From positions 1-64,000 of the forward strand of contig NZ_BBIU01000013.1 in the NCBI RefSeq assembly GCF_000730645.1: a stretch of 64,000 bases of DNA, written 5' to 3'. Both the position numbers and the translations under genes were made by a program. The DNA comes from Pseudomonas parafulva NBRC 16636 = DSM 17004 (GTDB lineage Bacteria; Pseudomonadota; Gammaproteobacteria; Pseudomonadales; Pseudomonadaceae). The notes under the pieces were generated by a model. It was not told where the DNA came from. It saw only the letters and a program-made list of their open reading frames with translations, and did no database searches. Of this stretch, positions 23,588 to 32,488 are shown in pieces. Position 1 is the first letter of the stretch. Each line of letters starts with the position of its first letter.

Positions 23588-24380
23588 GCATCAGGTGTTG
23601 GTACCGCTGGTCACGCCCCTTGATGCGCAGGGGGCCGTGTGCCGGCAAAGCGTTCAGCAATTGATACACAGCTGCGCAGGCGTGGTCAGCGGCTTCATTG
23701 CCTGCCTGACCTCAGGCGAAGGGTGGAAGCTGTCCGAGCAGCAGTGGGCAGACATGCTGCGCTACACGCTGGAGTTCGCGGGTGACAGCCATCGTGTGGT
23801 GGCCGGTATCGAACTGCCCAGCACTGAAGCGGTGATCCAGCGCGCTGCCCTGGCCGAGCGGTTGGGGGCCAAGGCCATCATGGTCACCTCCCCTTTCGGT
23901 GGGCAACTGCATCAGGATCAACTGCTGTCGCATTACCATCGCATTCATGAACAGGTCCCGCTGGAGCTGCTGATCTACAACGAGGCGGCACTGTCGGGGA
24001 ACGAAAAGTCATTCGAGACCCTGCTCCAGATCGCGCGGCTGCCGCGTGTCACGGGGCTGAAGGATTCCCCCACCCAGCCGCCGAGCCAGGCACAGGTGGA
24101 TCGGCTGCGTAGCGAAGGCATCGACTACTTCATCGGCTGGGAGCACCAGCTGGCGGGCACCTTGGTGAGCGATGGCAACGTGGTCTCGCTGGCGAACATC
24201 GAGCCCACGCTGTGTCGCATCGCCGCTGAGTCCCACCAGCCAGCGATCGCCGGGCTGGTGGAAGTACTGGATAAGCGTTACGGGTTGGGCGAGGAAGACT
24301 GGTATGCCCATGTGAAACGCGAATTGGTCGGCAGGGGGGTGATCGGTACTGCCCTGACCGTACAGGAGCGAGAACGATGA
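23580..24380 (+). CDS. Dihydrodipicolinate synthase-family lyase/aldolase (266 aa)
   Basis: This is a TIM-barrel Schiff-base enzyme of the DHDPS/NAL superfamily. Core residues are visible: VPLVTPLD at the N-terminus, LTSGEGWKLS (TTGE-like site, about 43-52), the catalytic tyrosine in LIYNEA (133) and the Schiff-base lysine in VTGLKDS (161). It is shorter than DapA (about 292), and the usual YNxP is changed to YNEA, so the substrate is probably not the DapA one. The context with an aminotransferase and a diiron oxidase points to aldol or retro-aldol chemistry on a 2-oxo acid such as pyruvate. Confidence 0.85.
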   Translation: MSKHQVLVPLVTPLDAQGAVCRQSVQQLIHSCAGVVSGFIACLTSGEGWKLSEQQWADMLRYTLEFAGDSHRVVAGIELPSTEAVIQRAALAERLGAKAIMVTSPFGGQLHQDQLLSHYHRIHEQVPLELLIYNEAALSGNEKSFETLLQIARLPRVTGLKDSPTQPPSQAQVDRLRSEGIDYFIGWEHQLAGTLVSDGNVVSLANIEPTLCRIAAESHQPAIAGLVEVLDKRYGLGEEDWYAHVKRELVGRGVIGTALTVQERER

Positions 24381-25222
24381 AAACCTCTCAAAAAGCACTG
24401 TTTCGCGCCAACCGGGCGCTGATCGAGCGGATGGTACCTCTGCCGGCCGACCTGGTGCAGTTCGAGCGCGCCTGGATCGACAATGCGATCCGTGAAAGCC
24501 AGACGCCAGAACAGCCCGCAAGCTTTGCCGAGCTGCGCAAGATGCTGGCCGCGCTGGTGGAGCAGGACAAGGCCGACGAACCGCCCACGGCACGCTACGT
24601 GGCGCAGGACATGGACCTCGACGAGTTCAAGATCCTGGTACAGGAGTTTGCCCTCGATGGCCTGACCGAGGCACAGGTGTTCTACCACCTGATGCCACGC
24701 TTGAGCCTGGAGGCCCAGATGCCCATGCTGCGCATGATGATCGACGAGTTCGGCTCCGGTAACATCAAGCGCTCCCACACCACGCTGTACAAGGTGCTGC
24801 TCGACGAACTGGGCATGCCAACAGACCTTGAGAGCAACATCAAGGCAAACGGTGAGGCCGGCTGCTCGTTCCCCAACATGTTCTGCTGGTTGACCATGCG
24901 GGCCGATGATCCGTCGTATTTTGCCGGGGTGATCACGTACTTCGAGACCGTGGTGCCCTTCTTCTTTGGCTGCTACACGGCGCTGTGCGAGCGGCTGAGC
25001 ATCAAGGCCCATACCTACTACACCGAACACGTACACATTGACGCTTTCCATGCCCTGGAAGGGCAACGGCTGCTCAAGGCGATGGATAATGATCGCGCAC
25101 TCGACTACGTCAAGGCGTGGCAAGGCATCTGTATGGGCCGCCTGATCACCAATACCGCGTTCGATGAGGCGGTGTACAAAGCTCAAGCCTCCAAGGCGGG
25201 CAAGGAGGTGGCGCATGCTTGA
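24377..25222 (+). CDS. Haem-oxygenase-like diiron oxidase (281 aa)
   Basis: This matches the iron-containing redox enzyme family (HDO superfamily: CADD, SznF central domain, UndA, BesC). Likely iron ligands are visible as E90 (LVQEF), the DEFGSGNIKRSH block (E124, H134), E190 (YFETV) and the cluster TEHVHIDAFH (217-225). Members perform N-oxygenation, C-C cleavage or desaturation of amino-acid-like substrates. The ATG overlaps the lyase stop as ATGA. The next gene is a Rieske ferredoxin, a natural electron donor for it. Confidence 0.87.
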   Translation: MKTSQKALFRANRALIERMVPLPADLVQFERAWIDNAIRESQTPEQPASFAELRKMLAALVEQDKADEPPTARYVAQDMDLDEFKILVQEFALDGLTEAQVFYHLMPRLSLEAQMPMLRMMIDEFGSGNIKRSHTTLYKVLLDELGMPTDLESNIKANGEAGCSFPNMFCWLTMRADDPSYFAGVITYFETVVPFFFGCYTALCERLSIKAHTYYTEHVHIDAFHALEGQRLLKAMDNDRALDYVKAWQGICMGRLITNTAFDEAVYKAQASKAGKEVAHA

Positions 25223-25454
25223 AGAGGCGGACGTCACCCTGCGGCCAGCCACCTTCACCGTGCAGGTAGGTGACCAGACCTACGAGGTGCCGAGCCTGTG
25301 CCCGCACAGGCAAGGCTGGCTGGAGCATGGCATGGTCAATCATGACCGTCGCACCATCATGTGCCCCCTGCACTTCTCGGTGTTCAGCCTGGAAACAGGC
25401 GAACAGTTGAGCGGCCCGCACTGCGGCAGCCTCGCCTGCCGGAAGCTCACTTAA
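25215..25454 (+). CDS. Small Rieske [2Fe-2S] ferredoxin (79 aa)
   Basis: The protein is just a Rieske domain: SLCPHRQGWLEHG gives the first Cys-x-His pair and MCPLHFSVF the second Cys-x-x-His, with the closing TGEQLSGPHCGSLACRK. It has no transmembrane part, so it is a soluble electron carrier. The ATG lies inside the diiron oxidase gene (eight-base overlap), making it the last coupled gene of the operon. An IS5-type element begins 33 bases after its stop, so any further operon genes may have been lost. Confidence 0.87.
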   Translation: MLEEADVTLRPATFTVQVGDQTYEVPSLCPHRQGWLEHGMVNHDRRTIMCPLHFSVFSLETGEQLSGPHCGSLACRKLT

Positions 25455-25602
25455 TCCCTGAGCCGCAGCAGCAGCCACTCGACTTAAGGAAACTCCGAAC
25501 AAGTTGCCCATCAGCCGGAAATGGCGGCTTGGGAATGCTGAAAGAACCGTTTTTCAGCCGCAGATTATTGGAAAACCAAGGCATAGCCTTGGTTTTCTGC
25601 CC

Positions 25603-26604
25603 TCACGGGCGCACCTCTCCCGCAGCAGGCAATAATTGCCGGCGCACCATCCACAGATTCGACAGGGCAAACAGCGTGGTCAGTTGCGCCGAGTTCTTGG
25701 CCAAGCCACGGAAGCGGGTTTTCACATAGCCGAACTAACGCTTGATCACACGAAATGGATGTTCGACTTTCGCTCGCGTCTGCGCTTTGACCTTCTCGAT
25801 CTTGAGTCTGGCTTTGTAGAGCACGCTGCGTCTGCTCAAGTGCTTGTAGGTACTGCGGCGGGCTGCGACCTGCCAGATCACCGGCCGCCCTTCATGCTCC
25901 GGTCGCTTCTCTACGCCGGTATAACCCGCATCGGCACAGATAACATTTTCGTCGCCATGCAGCAGGTGAGCGACCTCCGTTACATCAGCCACATTCGCCG
26001 CTGTGCCGTGGACGTGGACGTGGACGTGGACGTGGTGCACCAGGCCCGATTTAGCATCGGCACCGATATGCGCCTTCATGCCAAAGAAGTACTGGTTGCC
26101 TTTCTTCGTCTGATGCATCTCGGGATCGCGCTTGCCGTCCCTGTTCTTGGTCGAACTGGGCGCGTGAATGATGGTGGCATCGACAATGGTGCCCTGGCGC
26201 AACAACAGGCCTTTGTCTCGCAGGTAATGGTTGATGGTTTCCAGAATGCCCGCCGCCAACTGATGCTTCTCCAGCAGGTGCCGGAAATTCATGATGGTTG
26301 TGTCTTCGGGGATCGGAGCGCTGAGCGTCAGCCGAGCAAACTGGCGCATCGAAGTGATCTCGTACAGCGCCTCTTCCATGGCAGGGTCGCTCAACGAGAA
26401 CCAGTTCTGCAGCAGGTGAATGCGCAGCATGGTTTCCAGGGGATACGGCTTGCGACCACCGCCGGCCTTTGGGTAGTGCGGCTCAATTAACGCCACCAAA
26501 CCGCTCCACGGAACCACCTGCTCCATCTCGGCCAGGAAACGCTCGCGGCGGGTTTGCTTGCGCTTACCAGCGTACTCGAGATCGGAAAAGCTCATCTGAC
26601 TCAT
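25603..26604 (-). pseudogene. IS5 family transposase, broken by an amber codon
   Basis: The first 289 residues follow IS5 transposase closely (KAGGGRKPYPLETMLRIH, TIMNFRHLLEKHQLA, VDATIIHAPSSTKN, DADSG-type core AKSGL). After KVEHPFRVIKR a TAG replaces the expected CAG glutamine codon at 25735-25737. The frame then continues FGYVKTRFRGLAKN to a natural stop at 25603, giving about 333 residues when read through. A GTGGAC hexanucleotide tandem repeat inside the gene adds a Val-His run (HHVHVHVHVH) where I recall no such run in IS5. Probably inactive. Confidence 0.87.
26008..26035. repeat. Hexanucleotide tandem repeat inside the IS5 transposase gene
   Basis: GTGGAC is repeated four times and followed by GTGG. 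On the coding strand it adds alternating Val and His codons without breaking the frame, typical of slipped-strand expansion. Confidence 0.85.
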
Positions 26605-26690
26605 GGGATGGCGGGCTTGTAGAGGGCAGTTGGACGGAGGGCTATTTCAGCACAGGTCAGGAGGCCTTTGCTGACTTGATCGGAGAATCC

Positions 26691-27274
26691 CTAGGCGATA
26701 CAGGGTGCGTGATACCCGCATAGCAGCGCTTGGAATTTGGTAGCCACTACCACTCGGCAGCGGCCATCGACGTTATCTTGAGGCCAGCGTACACCACTTA
26801 CAGCATAGGCGGGTCAATCAAGTGAATCTGCCCCGACCCGCAGTCCGAATCCGATGTTACTACCAAACGGAGAAATTACAGCTCGCAGAAAACACATAAA
26901 AGTGGCCTGACTAGCAGTTCATTAACTTAATGACATCGCTGACACTGCCACATAGAGCCTTAAGCAAATTAATCATTAAGACCACTAGAGAAACTAACAA
27001 AGTATAAACTCAATACAAAGCCAGACAGTTAATAAAGCCAAGACTCAAAAAATCTTTCTACAACAAAAGCAGATCATTCAATCAAAGAATGAAAGCTCGA
27101 GAAAACCATTAAAAACTTAGCCATTAGGTCCTCAGCAATGAACTTTAGTTATCAGCATTTCTTCCGCTGTGTTGCCATTTATTCGTCAACACGATCAGGG
27201 CTGATAGACAGAGTCGCGTCAGAATTGATAGGCTCTTAGCTACCTTCGGCAATAACTGCATCGGACCCCTGTTC
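26691..27274. other. AT-rich gap without a recognisable gene
   Basis: The 584 bases between the IS5 element and the Shedu-type gene hold no credible open frame, tRNA or hairpin that I can identify. Base composition turns sharply AT-rich from about 26850 on, unlike the GC-rich core, which supports a foreign origin. Confidence 0.6.
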
Positions 27275-28906
27275 ATGGACGTGAAAGACCCCAACTCCGA
27301 AACCCTCCCTAGCGTTAACAAAGAGAACGGAATATCAAATGAAGAGAGAGAGGGAAGATCTCTACTGAACAAATTGCGACAAGAAATGATGTTGGAGATC
27401 ACCTTTGGCGAAAAACGAGTAGGAACTAGCAAAGAAATTTCCGAGTGGATATTAAAAAAATACCAGGAGAGCGCCTACTCTGGGGATATCTGCCAGGCAG
27501 TTTTATATTTAAAAGAAGATTATGTATCTCCCTCAAATGAATTACCAACAATTAAAGCTGCCTTTGAACAGCTCTACGCATTAGAACACTATCCGATTCC
27601 CGAATTTTTTTTCGTATCAACCGATTACGAAAGTGAACATGTAGGTTTCTTATTTCAAAGAGAAGCTCTCGAAGGAGGTGGGAGAGTCTATTCTGTGACA
27701 GGCTTTAATCTGTGTGGTGGTTATGAAAGAGTTTCTAGATCGGAGTTTCGCATAAAAGAAACAGACCCTGAGCCCTTTGTTTCTTTAATGCAAAACGATG
27801 GCTGGGCTCACACCAGCAAAAAAACGCTCAGTGCAAATAATTATATCGAATTAATTTTTAAATGCCTAGCTGCCTACAGCAATTACAGACACCCGAGAAT
27901 CGATAACAAAGCGGTAGTTGACACTCGATCTATAAAACCAAAAGATAACGAATATCTGGTTCAGCTTATTTGCAAAGCAATCCAAGGAAAAGTTACTTGC
28001 ACACGTATTAGCGCGCCAATCAACCGTATTAAACCGCGCGATATAGATTATGCACTAAATATTCCTGAAGCTGACATACAGGATTTCATGCGCAGAATCG
28101 CAGAGTGGGGCGCACCACTTGCCGAAATCCTGCTGTACGAGAAAAATGGTCAACTTATAATGGATGACGACTATCTGGCCTACTGTGCATATAGAGCTCT
28201 GAAAATCGATTCAGTTAAAGCGGTGGTGATAGGAAACTTTAATGAATCAGACATTAAAATTCTGAAGAGGGGGCGTGGGGAGCTTATTCCACCGGTAATC
28301 GTTGATAGAGCACCAAAAAAACTGCCGCAAGATAGTTTATCTAAGGATCATATGTTAGACGAGAGATTGTCTTCGTTGATGCCAACGTCTAATTCACGCG
28401 CGCAGATGAAAAGGAAATTTACAAATTTTTGCCGTCTTTTAGGGCGTGATTCGACTCCTGAAAAAGATCTACACAATTTCATCAAGCATAATCCCGAGAT
28501 ATTTGACTCTCATTTTGGGCGAATGCACATGGAAGTCCCTATAGGAAACTTCAGGGCAGATATGGTTTTGCAGTATGAGCAGTCACATAGGCGAGTTTTA
28601 TTAGTTGAGCTGGAAAGGCATGTAGATCAGATTTTCACAAAAGATAATCGCTTGCGCAGCAAAGTGACCCACGCAAGCCAACAAGTTGAGGATTGGATAG
28701 GCGAAATTAGATCTGGAAAAAATAACATTCCAGACTGGCTTAAGCGAGAATATGTGGTCGAAGGCGCAGTAGTGATTGGCCGTTCAAAAAACTTAACCGT
28801 CAGTCAAAAAGAAACGTTACGCGTAATTAACACTAATCGCATCGTCAAAATCATAACTTACGATGACCTGCTAGAACAGATGATGAGATTAATATCAATC
28901 TTGTAA
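27275..28906 (+). CDS. Shedu-type (DUF4263) antiphage nuclease (543 aa)
   Basis: The C-terminal ~170 residues fit the DUF4263 PD-(D/E)xK-like nuclease of Shedu systems: EKDLHNFIKHNPEIFDSHF, then FRADMVL (D429) and LLVELERH (E445, E447), followed by the helix HASQQVEDWIGEI. Shedu is a single-gene anti-phage defence. The first ~370 residues are a long N-terminal region that I do not recognise; such regions vary between Shedu proteins and probably sense the phage. Codon use is AT-rich. No strong ribosome site is seen before the ATG at 27275, so the start is uncertain. Confidence 0.75.
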   Translation: MDVKDPNSETLPSVNKENGISNEEREGRSLLNKLRQEMMLEITFGEKRVGTSKEISEWILKKYQESAYSGDICQAVLYLKEDYVSPSNELPTIKAAFEQLYALEHYPIPEFFFVSTDYESEHVGFLFQREALEGGGRVYSVTGFNLCGGYERVSRSEFRIKETDPEPFVSLMQNDGWAHTSKKTLSANNYIELIFKCLAAYSNYRHPRIDNKAVVDTRSIKPKDNEYLVQLICKAIQGKVTCTRISAPINRIKPRDIDYALNIPEADIQDFMRRIAEWGAPLAEILLYEKNGQLIMDDDYLAYCAYRALKIDSVKAVVIGNFNESDIKILKRGRGELIPPVIVDRAPKKLPQDSLSKDHMLDERLSSLMPTSNSRAQMKRKFTNFCRLLGRDSTPEKDLHNFIKHNPEIFDSHFGRMHMEVPIGNFRADMVLQYEQSHRRVLLVELERHVDQIFTKDNRLRSKVTHASQQVEDWIGEIRSGKNNIPDWLKREYVVEGAVVIGRSKNLTVSQKETLRVINTNRIVKIITYDDLLEQMMRLISIL

Positions 28907-28934
28907 TGTCAGCCATTTATAATGCCCTACCAAA

Positions 28935-28978
28935 ATCCAGTGTCCATTGCCGCTTATAGCCGTAAGTGGACACTGGAT
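28935..28978. terminator. Perfect 12-base inverted repeat after the Shedu gene
   Basis: ATCCAGTGTCCA (28935-28946) and TGGACACTGGAT (28967-28978) flank a 20-base loop, between the convergent Shedu and HEPN genes. It may end transcription, but no T-run follows, so a protein-binding or transposon-end role is also possible. Confidence 0.4.
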
Positions 28979-29071
28979 AATTTCCCATCATTAATCGGTG
29001 AAGGAAAATTCCGCCTCAAAATCAAAGCATCAGACCCGGTGAATATTCCAAACCAGAAAGCGTTCAAGTGA

Positions 29072-29527
29072 TTAATTAGAATTTAGCCACTTTATAACAG
29101 CCTCGTGGAACTCTGTGATTACCCTACGAGAATAATCAAGCGTATTTTCCACACTGATTTTTGTCGGATATGTTATTAGCCCGCCATGGGCAATGCTATT
29201 ACGCTGCTCCAACAAGCTATCAAGCCGGCCAAGACTTACGTTAGAAATATCCAAACCAATGATCCTGGCATTCAATTCTGCGACGCTTTTATTAACATTG
29301 GAATGCGTCATTACCAATGCATTAAAATCTATTAAATGATCTATGGGACTTCCAAGCCACGTTTTCATCGTGCCAGTAAAATCTGTTAGCACATCAAACT
29401 TTCCTGCTCCCTGTTTTTTGGGTGGAGTCCCAAGAGTCATCGTATTGAGGAGCTTTTGTAAGAAAGAAGCGAGAAAGCCTTCTTTCTGCAACCACAGGGC
29501 AGCATAAATATTTGGTAAGCGCTCCAT
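29072..29527 (-). pseudogene. HEPN-domain protein, 5' end cut by IS66
   Basis: The surviving ~147 residues end in a helical domain with RNSIAHG, the Arg-x4-His motif of HEPN ribonucleases, preceded by NKSVAELNARIIGLD. HEPN proteins act in RNA-cleaving toxins and defence. The apparent ATG at 29527 lies inside the IS66 inverted repeat (29515-29534), so the first residues come from the insertion, not from the gene. The native N-terminus is missing or lies beyond the element near 31556. Probably non-functional. Confidence 0.65.
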
Positions 29528-29559
29528 GAACCCTACCTAACCAATACTGGGCAGAGCAC

Positions 29560-31083
29560 CTAGCTGTGTATTTGAGGTGTGCAATTCCAATGTAGCAGCG
29601 CTTCGTAGTCTTCCACTGAGCACGCCTGCGGCAGGCGCTCCAGTGCGTGGCGCAGCCACGCATAGGGCTCTTGGCCGTTGGCTTTGGCCGTCTCTACCAG
29701 GCTGTAAAGTTGTGCGCTGGCAGTGGCACCTCTGGGCGTGTCACTGGACAACCAGTTCTTTCTGCCGATGACAAACGGGCGGATCGCACGCTCGGCTGCG
29801 TTGTTGTCGATCGGCAAGTAGCCGTGCTCGACGTAACGCTTCAACTTGCTCCAGTTGTTGGCCAAGTAGGCGATGACCTTGCCCAAAGCATTCTGCGTCG
29901 TGACTTGAGGTTGCGTTTTCTCTACCCAGCTTTTCAGCTGAGCCAGCAATGGCAGGCTGCGCTCCATTCGGGCAGCCTTACGATCTTCATCGCTGCCGTC
30001 CTTAAGGTCGCGCTCGATGCCATACAGCTTGTTGATCAAATTCAGGTCGATGTCTGCGCGCCCGGTTTTACCCTTGGGCTGCACTTTCTGCGCTTCGACG
30101 AACTTGCGGCGTGCGTGCGCCCAGCAGCCCAACCGCTCCACGCCGTCCTGTGCAGCCAGCGCGTTGTAACCGGCGTAGTCGTCGGTCATGACATAGCCGC
30201 GGTAGCCATCCAGCAGGCGCGTCGGCACCTCCTGCGCTCGGCTGGTGGCGTAGTCGAAAAGGATCACTGGCCGATCAGGTGGGCCGCCGGTTTGTACCCA
30301 CATCCAGGATTGGCTACTGGGCTCACGGCCAGGCTCCTTCAACACCTGCACACGTGTTTCATCACAGTGGATGATCCGACCGCTCAACAGGCTTTCGCGT
30401 ATCAGATTCAGCAGCGGTTGGAAGTGCTCGCTGCATTGAATCACCCAGCGTGCCAGGGTTTGGCGCGGGATATCGATACCGTGACGCCCCAACACTTTTT
30501 CGAAGCGATGAAGCGGTAGGCCATCTGCGTATTTGGTGGTCAGCAGCATGGCCAGCACACTAGGGCTAGCCATACTTTTCTCAATCACTTGGGCAGGCTT
30601 GTCCGCCGTTACGGGCGCTGACTCGCAGTCGCGGCAGCCATACACCTTGCGAACATGTTTGATGACGCGAATCTGCATCGGGACGATTTCAAGCTGTTCG
30701 CTGACCTCTTCACCAATGGCATGTTTGCGGCAGCCACAAGCGCAAGTCAGTTCATGCTCGGGCAGTTCGTGGACAACTTCGATACGCAGCAAATCAGCCG
30801 GCAGCGGCTTGCGTTTGCCACGGCGCTTGGTCGGCGCAACGACTTCTTCGTCGTCAGCTTCATCCAAGGTTTCTGCCAGGCTTTCCGCTTCGTCGAAGAG
30901 CGGCAACTGTGGCGTCGCCGCATCGCCTGTCTGCTCGGTCTTGCGCCCGAACAAGCGCTGACGCAACAGCGCAACTTCCTCTTCGAGATGAACGATCTTG
31001 CCCTTGTCCGATGCGCGCTCGCTGATCATCTGCTCGAGCAATTGCTTGAGCAGATCAGGATCGTCAGGGAGGGTTTCGGGCAT
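29560..31083 (-). CDS. tnpC: IS66 family transposase TnpC (507 aa)
   Basis: This is the main transposase of the element. It has an N-terminal coiled region ([33 protein letters not shown]), a zinc-finger-like part with [20 protein letters not shown], a catalytic core with DETRVQVL and DDYAGYNAL, and the C-terminal IS66 signature [20 protein letters not shown]. The frame is complete. A start three codons further upstream (31092) is possible. Confidence 0.92.
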   Translation of the reverse strand: MPETLPDDPDLLKQLLEQMISERASDKGKIVHLEEEVALLRQRLFGRKTEQTGDAATPQLPLFDEAESLAETLDEADDEEVVAPTKRRGKRKPLPADLLRIEVVHELPEHELTCACGCRKHAIGEEVSEQLEIVPMQIRVIKHVRKVYGCRDCESAPVTADKPAQVIEKSMASPSVLAMLLTTKYADGLPLHRFEKVLGRHGIDIPRQTLARWVIQCSEHFQPLLNLIRESLLSGRIIHCDETRVQVLKEPGREPSSQSWMWVQTGGPPDRPVILFDYATSRAQEVPTRLLDGYRGYVMTDDYAGYNALAAQDGVERLGCWAHARRKFVEAQKVQPKGKTGRADIDLNLINKLYGIERDLKDGSDEDRKAARMERSLPLLAQLKSWVEKTQPQVTTQNALGKVIAYLANNWSKLKRYVEHGYLPIDNNAAERAIRPFVIGRKNWLSSDTPRGATASAQLYSLVETAKANGQEPYAWLRHALERLPQACSVEDYEALLHWNCTPQIHS

Positions 31084-31110
31084 GGATATCATGCCGCGGA
31101 TTATACCGAA

Positions 31111-31470
31111 TCAGGCGACGTATCGAGGCGTCAAAACCTGATGCGGACGGTTGCGCCAGAGGTCGAAGCCGTCGAGTAGCCAGTTCAGTTCCTGGACGGT
31201 CAGGACAATGACTTCGTCAGTGACATCGGGCGAGGTTTTGAAACGTTCGGACTCCAAGCGTTTGAGCCAGAGGCAGAAGCCGTTGCGTTCCCAGTACAAG
31301 ATCTTCACGCGGTTGCGCGGCTTGTTGAGGAAGACGAAAAGCACCGGGTCGAACACCACCACTTTGATATCGAGCTCGACCAGCGCGGCCAGGCCATCGA
31401 TGGACTTTCGGAAGTCGACGGGCTTGGGATAGAGGTAAACTTTTTCGACTTTGGCGTCGGGTCGCATCAT
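31111..31470 (-). CDS. tnpB: IS66 family accessory protein TnpB (119 aa)
   Basis: This is the IS66 Orf2/TnpB protein: YLYPKPVDFRKSIDGLAAL, VFLNKPRNRVKILYWERNGF and CLWLKRLESERF are standard. The ATG at 31470 follows a GGAG site; the frame is open to 31503. TnpB is needed for IS66 transposition together with TnpC. Confidence 0.9.
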   Translation of the reverse strand: MMRPDAKVEKVYLYPKPVDFRKSIDGLAALVELDIKVVVFDPVLFVFLNKPRNRVKILYWERNGFCLWLKRLESERFKTSPDVTDEVIVLTVQELNWLLDGFDLWRNRPHQVLTPRYVA

Positions 31471-31703
31471 GGTGAGCGAGCTCCAGAAAGAAAGCGGGAG
31501 CACAGCATCGGGGATCAGGTAAGCGCTTTGAATGTGGGGTTCATGGAGCGCTTACATACGAACTGGATGCCTGCTTCACTCAAAGTAGGCCGTGGGGGAT
31601 CCAGGGAGGTAGTCATCACAGCATGCGTCCTTGCGGCTTTGATCATGATCGGTCAGAGCCTGACCCTTAAGGGCTAAAAGCGATGCGCCGTGCGTACAGA
31701 AAA

Positions 31704-31892
31704 ATGACTGATTTGCAGCGTGTGATGGTACTGACGCTGCTTCACCTATATTCGCCAGGAAAGGACGATTTTTACCTGATAGGTGGCTGCCCGACCAAGA
31801 TTTCTGCAGTTGAAGCCCTTGAAGTTTTGCGAGCCGATGGCAATGCGATAAGGGAGTGGGGACTGCTCGTAACTCATTACGCAGGGTGGTGA
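31704..31892 (+). CDS. Possible small protein (62 aa), unrecognised
   Basis: An open frame starts MTDLQRVMVLTLLHLYSPGK and ends with VTHYAGW. Composition is protein-like, with a coherent amphipathic start, but no domain is recognised and the ribosome site is weak. Another in-frame ATG lies at 31683. Its 3' end overlaps the convergent frame at 31877-32200 by 16 bases. Confidence 0.35.
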   Translation: MTDLQRVMVLTLLHLYSPGKDDFYLIGGCPTKISAVEALEVLRADGNAIREWGLLVTHYAGW

Positions 31893-32200
31893 TGGCTAGC
31901 ATGAACCAGCGCTCCATCTAAGACTTGAGCTACTGACCACCAGTGTGCGTAAGAATATCGAATCGATCCCGTCCCCAACTGGCACGGACGGTAGCTGTCA
32001 GGGATAGGTTCCAACCCGGCCCATTCCAGCCAGTCATCGGCTGCGCTCGCCATGGGTGTGGTAGATGTCCCCCGCGGCTCAACAGCCACTCCCCTACCGG
32101 AAACTATTGCCACCTGAGGCCTTGCGAGCCCGTTCACGTGGTTGCGGTAGTCCACATATTCATCTGATGTGACTTTAACGTCGGCGTACACCAGAAGCAT
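31877..32200 (-). CDS. Possible small protein (107 aa), unrecognised
   Basis: The frame encodes MLLVYADVKVTSDEYVDYRN at the start and an aromatic-rich C-terminal part with SIRYSYAHWWSVAQVLD. It begins one base after the stop of another small frame (32202-32396), as TGAGATG, which suggests coupling. No family is recognised. It lies downstream of the reverse transcriptase on the same strand and may or may not be part of that transcript. Confidence 0.35.
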   Translation of the reverse strand: MLLVYADVKVTSDEYVDYRNHVNGLARPQVAIVSGRGVAVEPRGTSTTPMASAADDWLEWAGLEPIPDSYRPCQLGTGSIRYSYAHWWSVAQVLDGALVHASHHHPA

Positions 32201-32488
32201 CTCAGACGCCTTGAGTCTCGATGCTTAAGCCGCTAATAACCAGTCCTTGCGCAGAGCTGGCTACGCTCCCTGTCCACTTAAAGGGTGCATGCTCCGGGCT
32301 GACCATTGTTCCAGGGTGAGGCCGCTTTAAACTGGTGATACGAAAAACAAGATGTGGGTAATTCATGCCGCCCCCAAATTCAGTCCCTCCCGACATTCAG
32401 CTTGTGGTACTTTCGTTTGCGGCTCATACTTCCATGCAGAACAGGGCGTCGACCACTGCGCTTACATACCCTCTAGACGCTAAGTCCC
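31893..32488. other. 596-base stretch after the reverse transcriptase with only weak frames
   Basis: Apart from the two doubtful minus-strand frames (31877-32200 and 32202-32396, 64 aa) nothing is identified. A non-coding RNA partner of the reverse transcriptase could lie here, since some defence reverse transcriptases use one. I see no decisive fold by eye. Confidence 0.4.

Larger units (their letters stand above)
25488..26690 (-). mobile_element. IS5-type insertion sequence (1203 bp)
   Basis: The ends are imperfect inverted repeats: GGAAACTCCGAACAAGT from 25488 and, inverted at 26674-26690, GGATTCTCCGATCAAGT (14 of 17 match). The length and transposase fit IS5. The flanking tetramers are TTAA (left) and CTAG (right). 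Both fit the IS5 target preference, but they differ, so the original target duplication is not preserved and rearrangement after insertion is likely. It marks the left edge of the mobile region. Confidence 0.85.
29515..31555 (-). mobile_element. IS66-type insertion sequence (2041 bp)
   Basis: Both ends are GTAAGCGCTCCATGAACCC, at 29515 and inverted up to 31555. It carries tnpC and tnpB but no tnpA. IS66 usually makes 8-bp target duplications, yet the flanks AATATTTG (left) and ATACGAAC (right) differ, so a deletion or recombination took place on at least one side. Confidence 0.88.

Noticed and set aside
31576..31917. 113-codon minus-strand frame next to IS66
   Set aside because: No family resemblance and conflict with the better plus-strand frame at 31704-31892.
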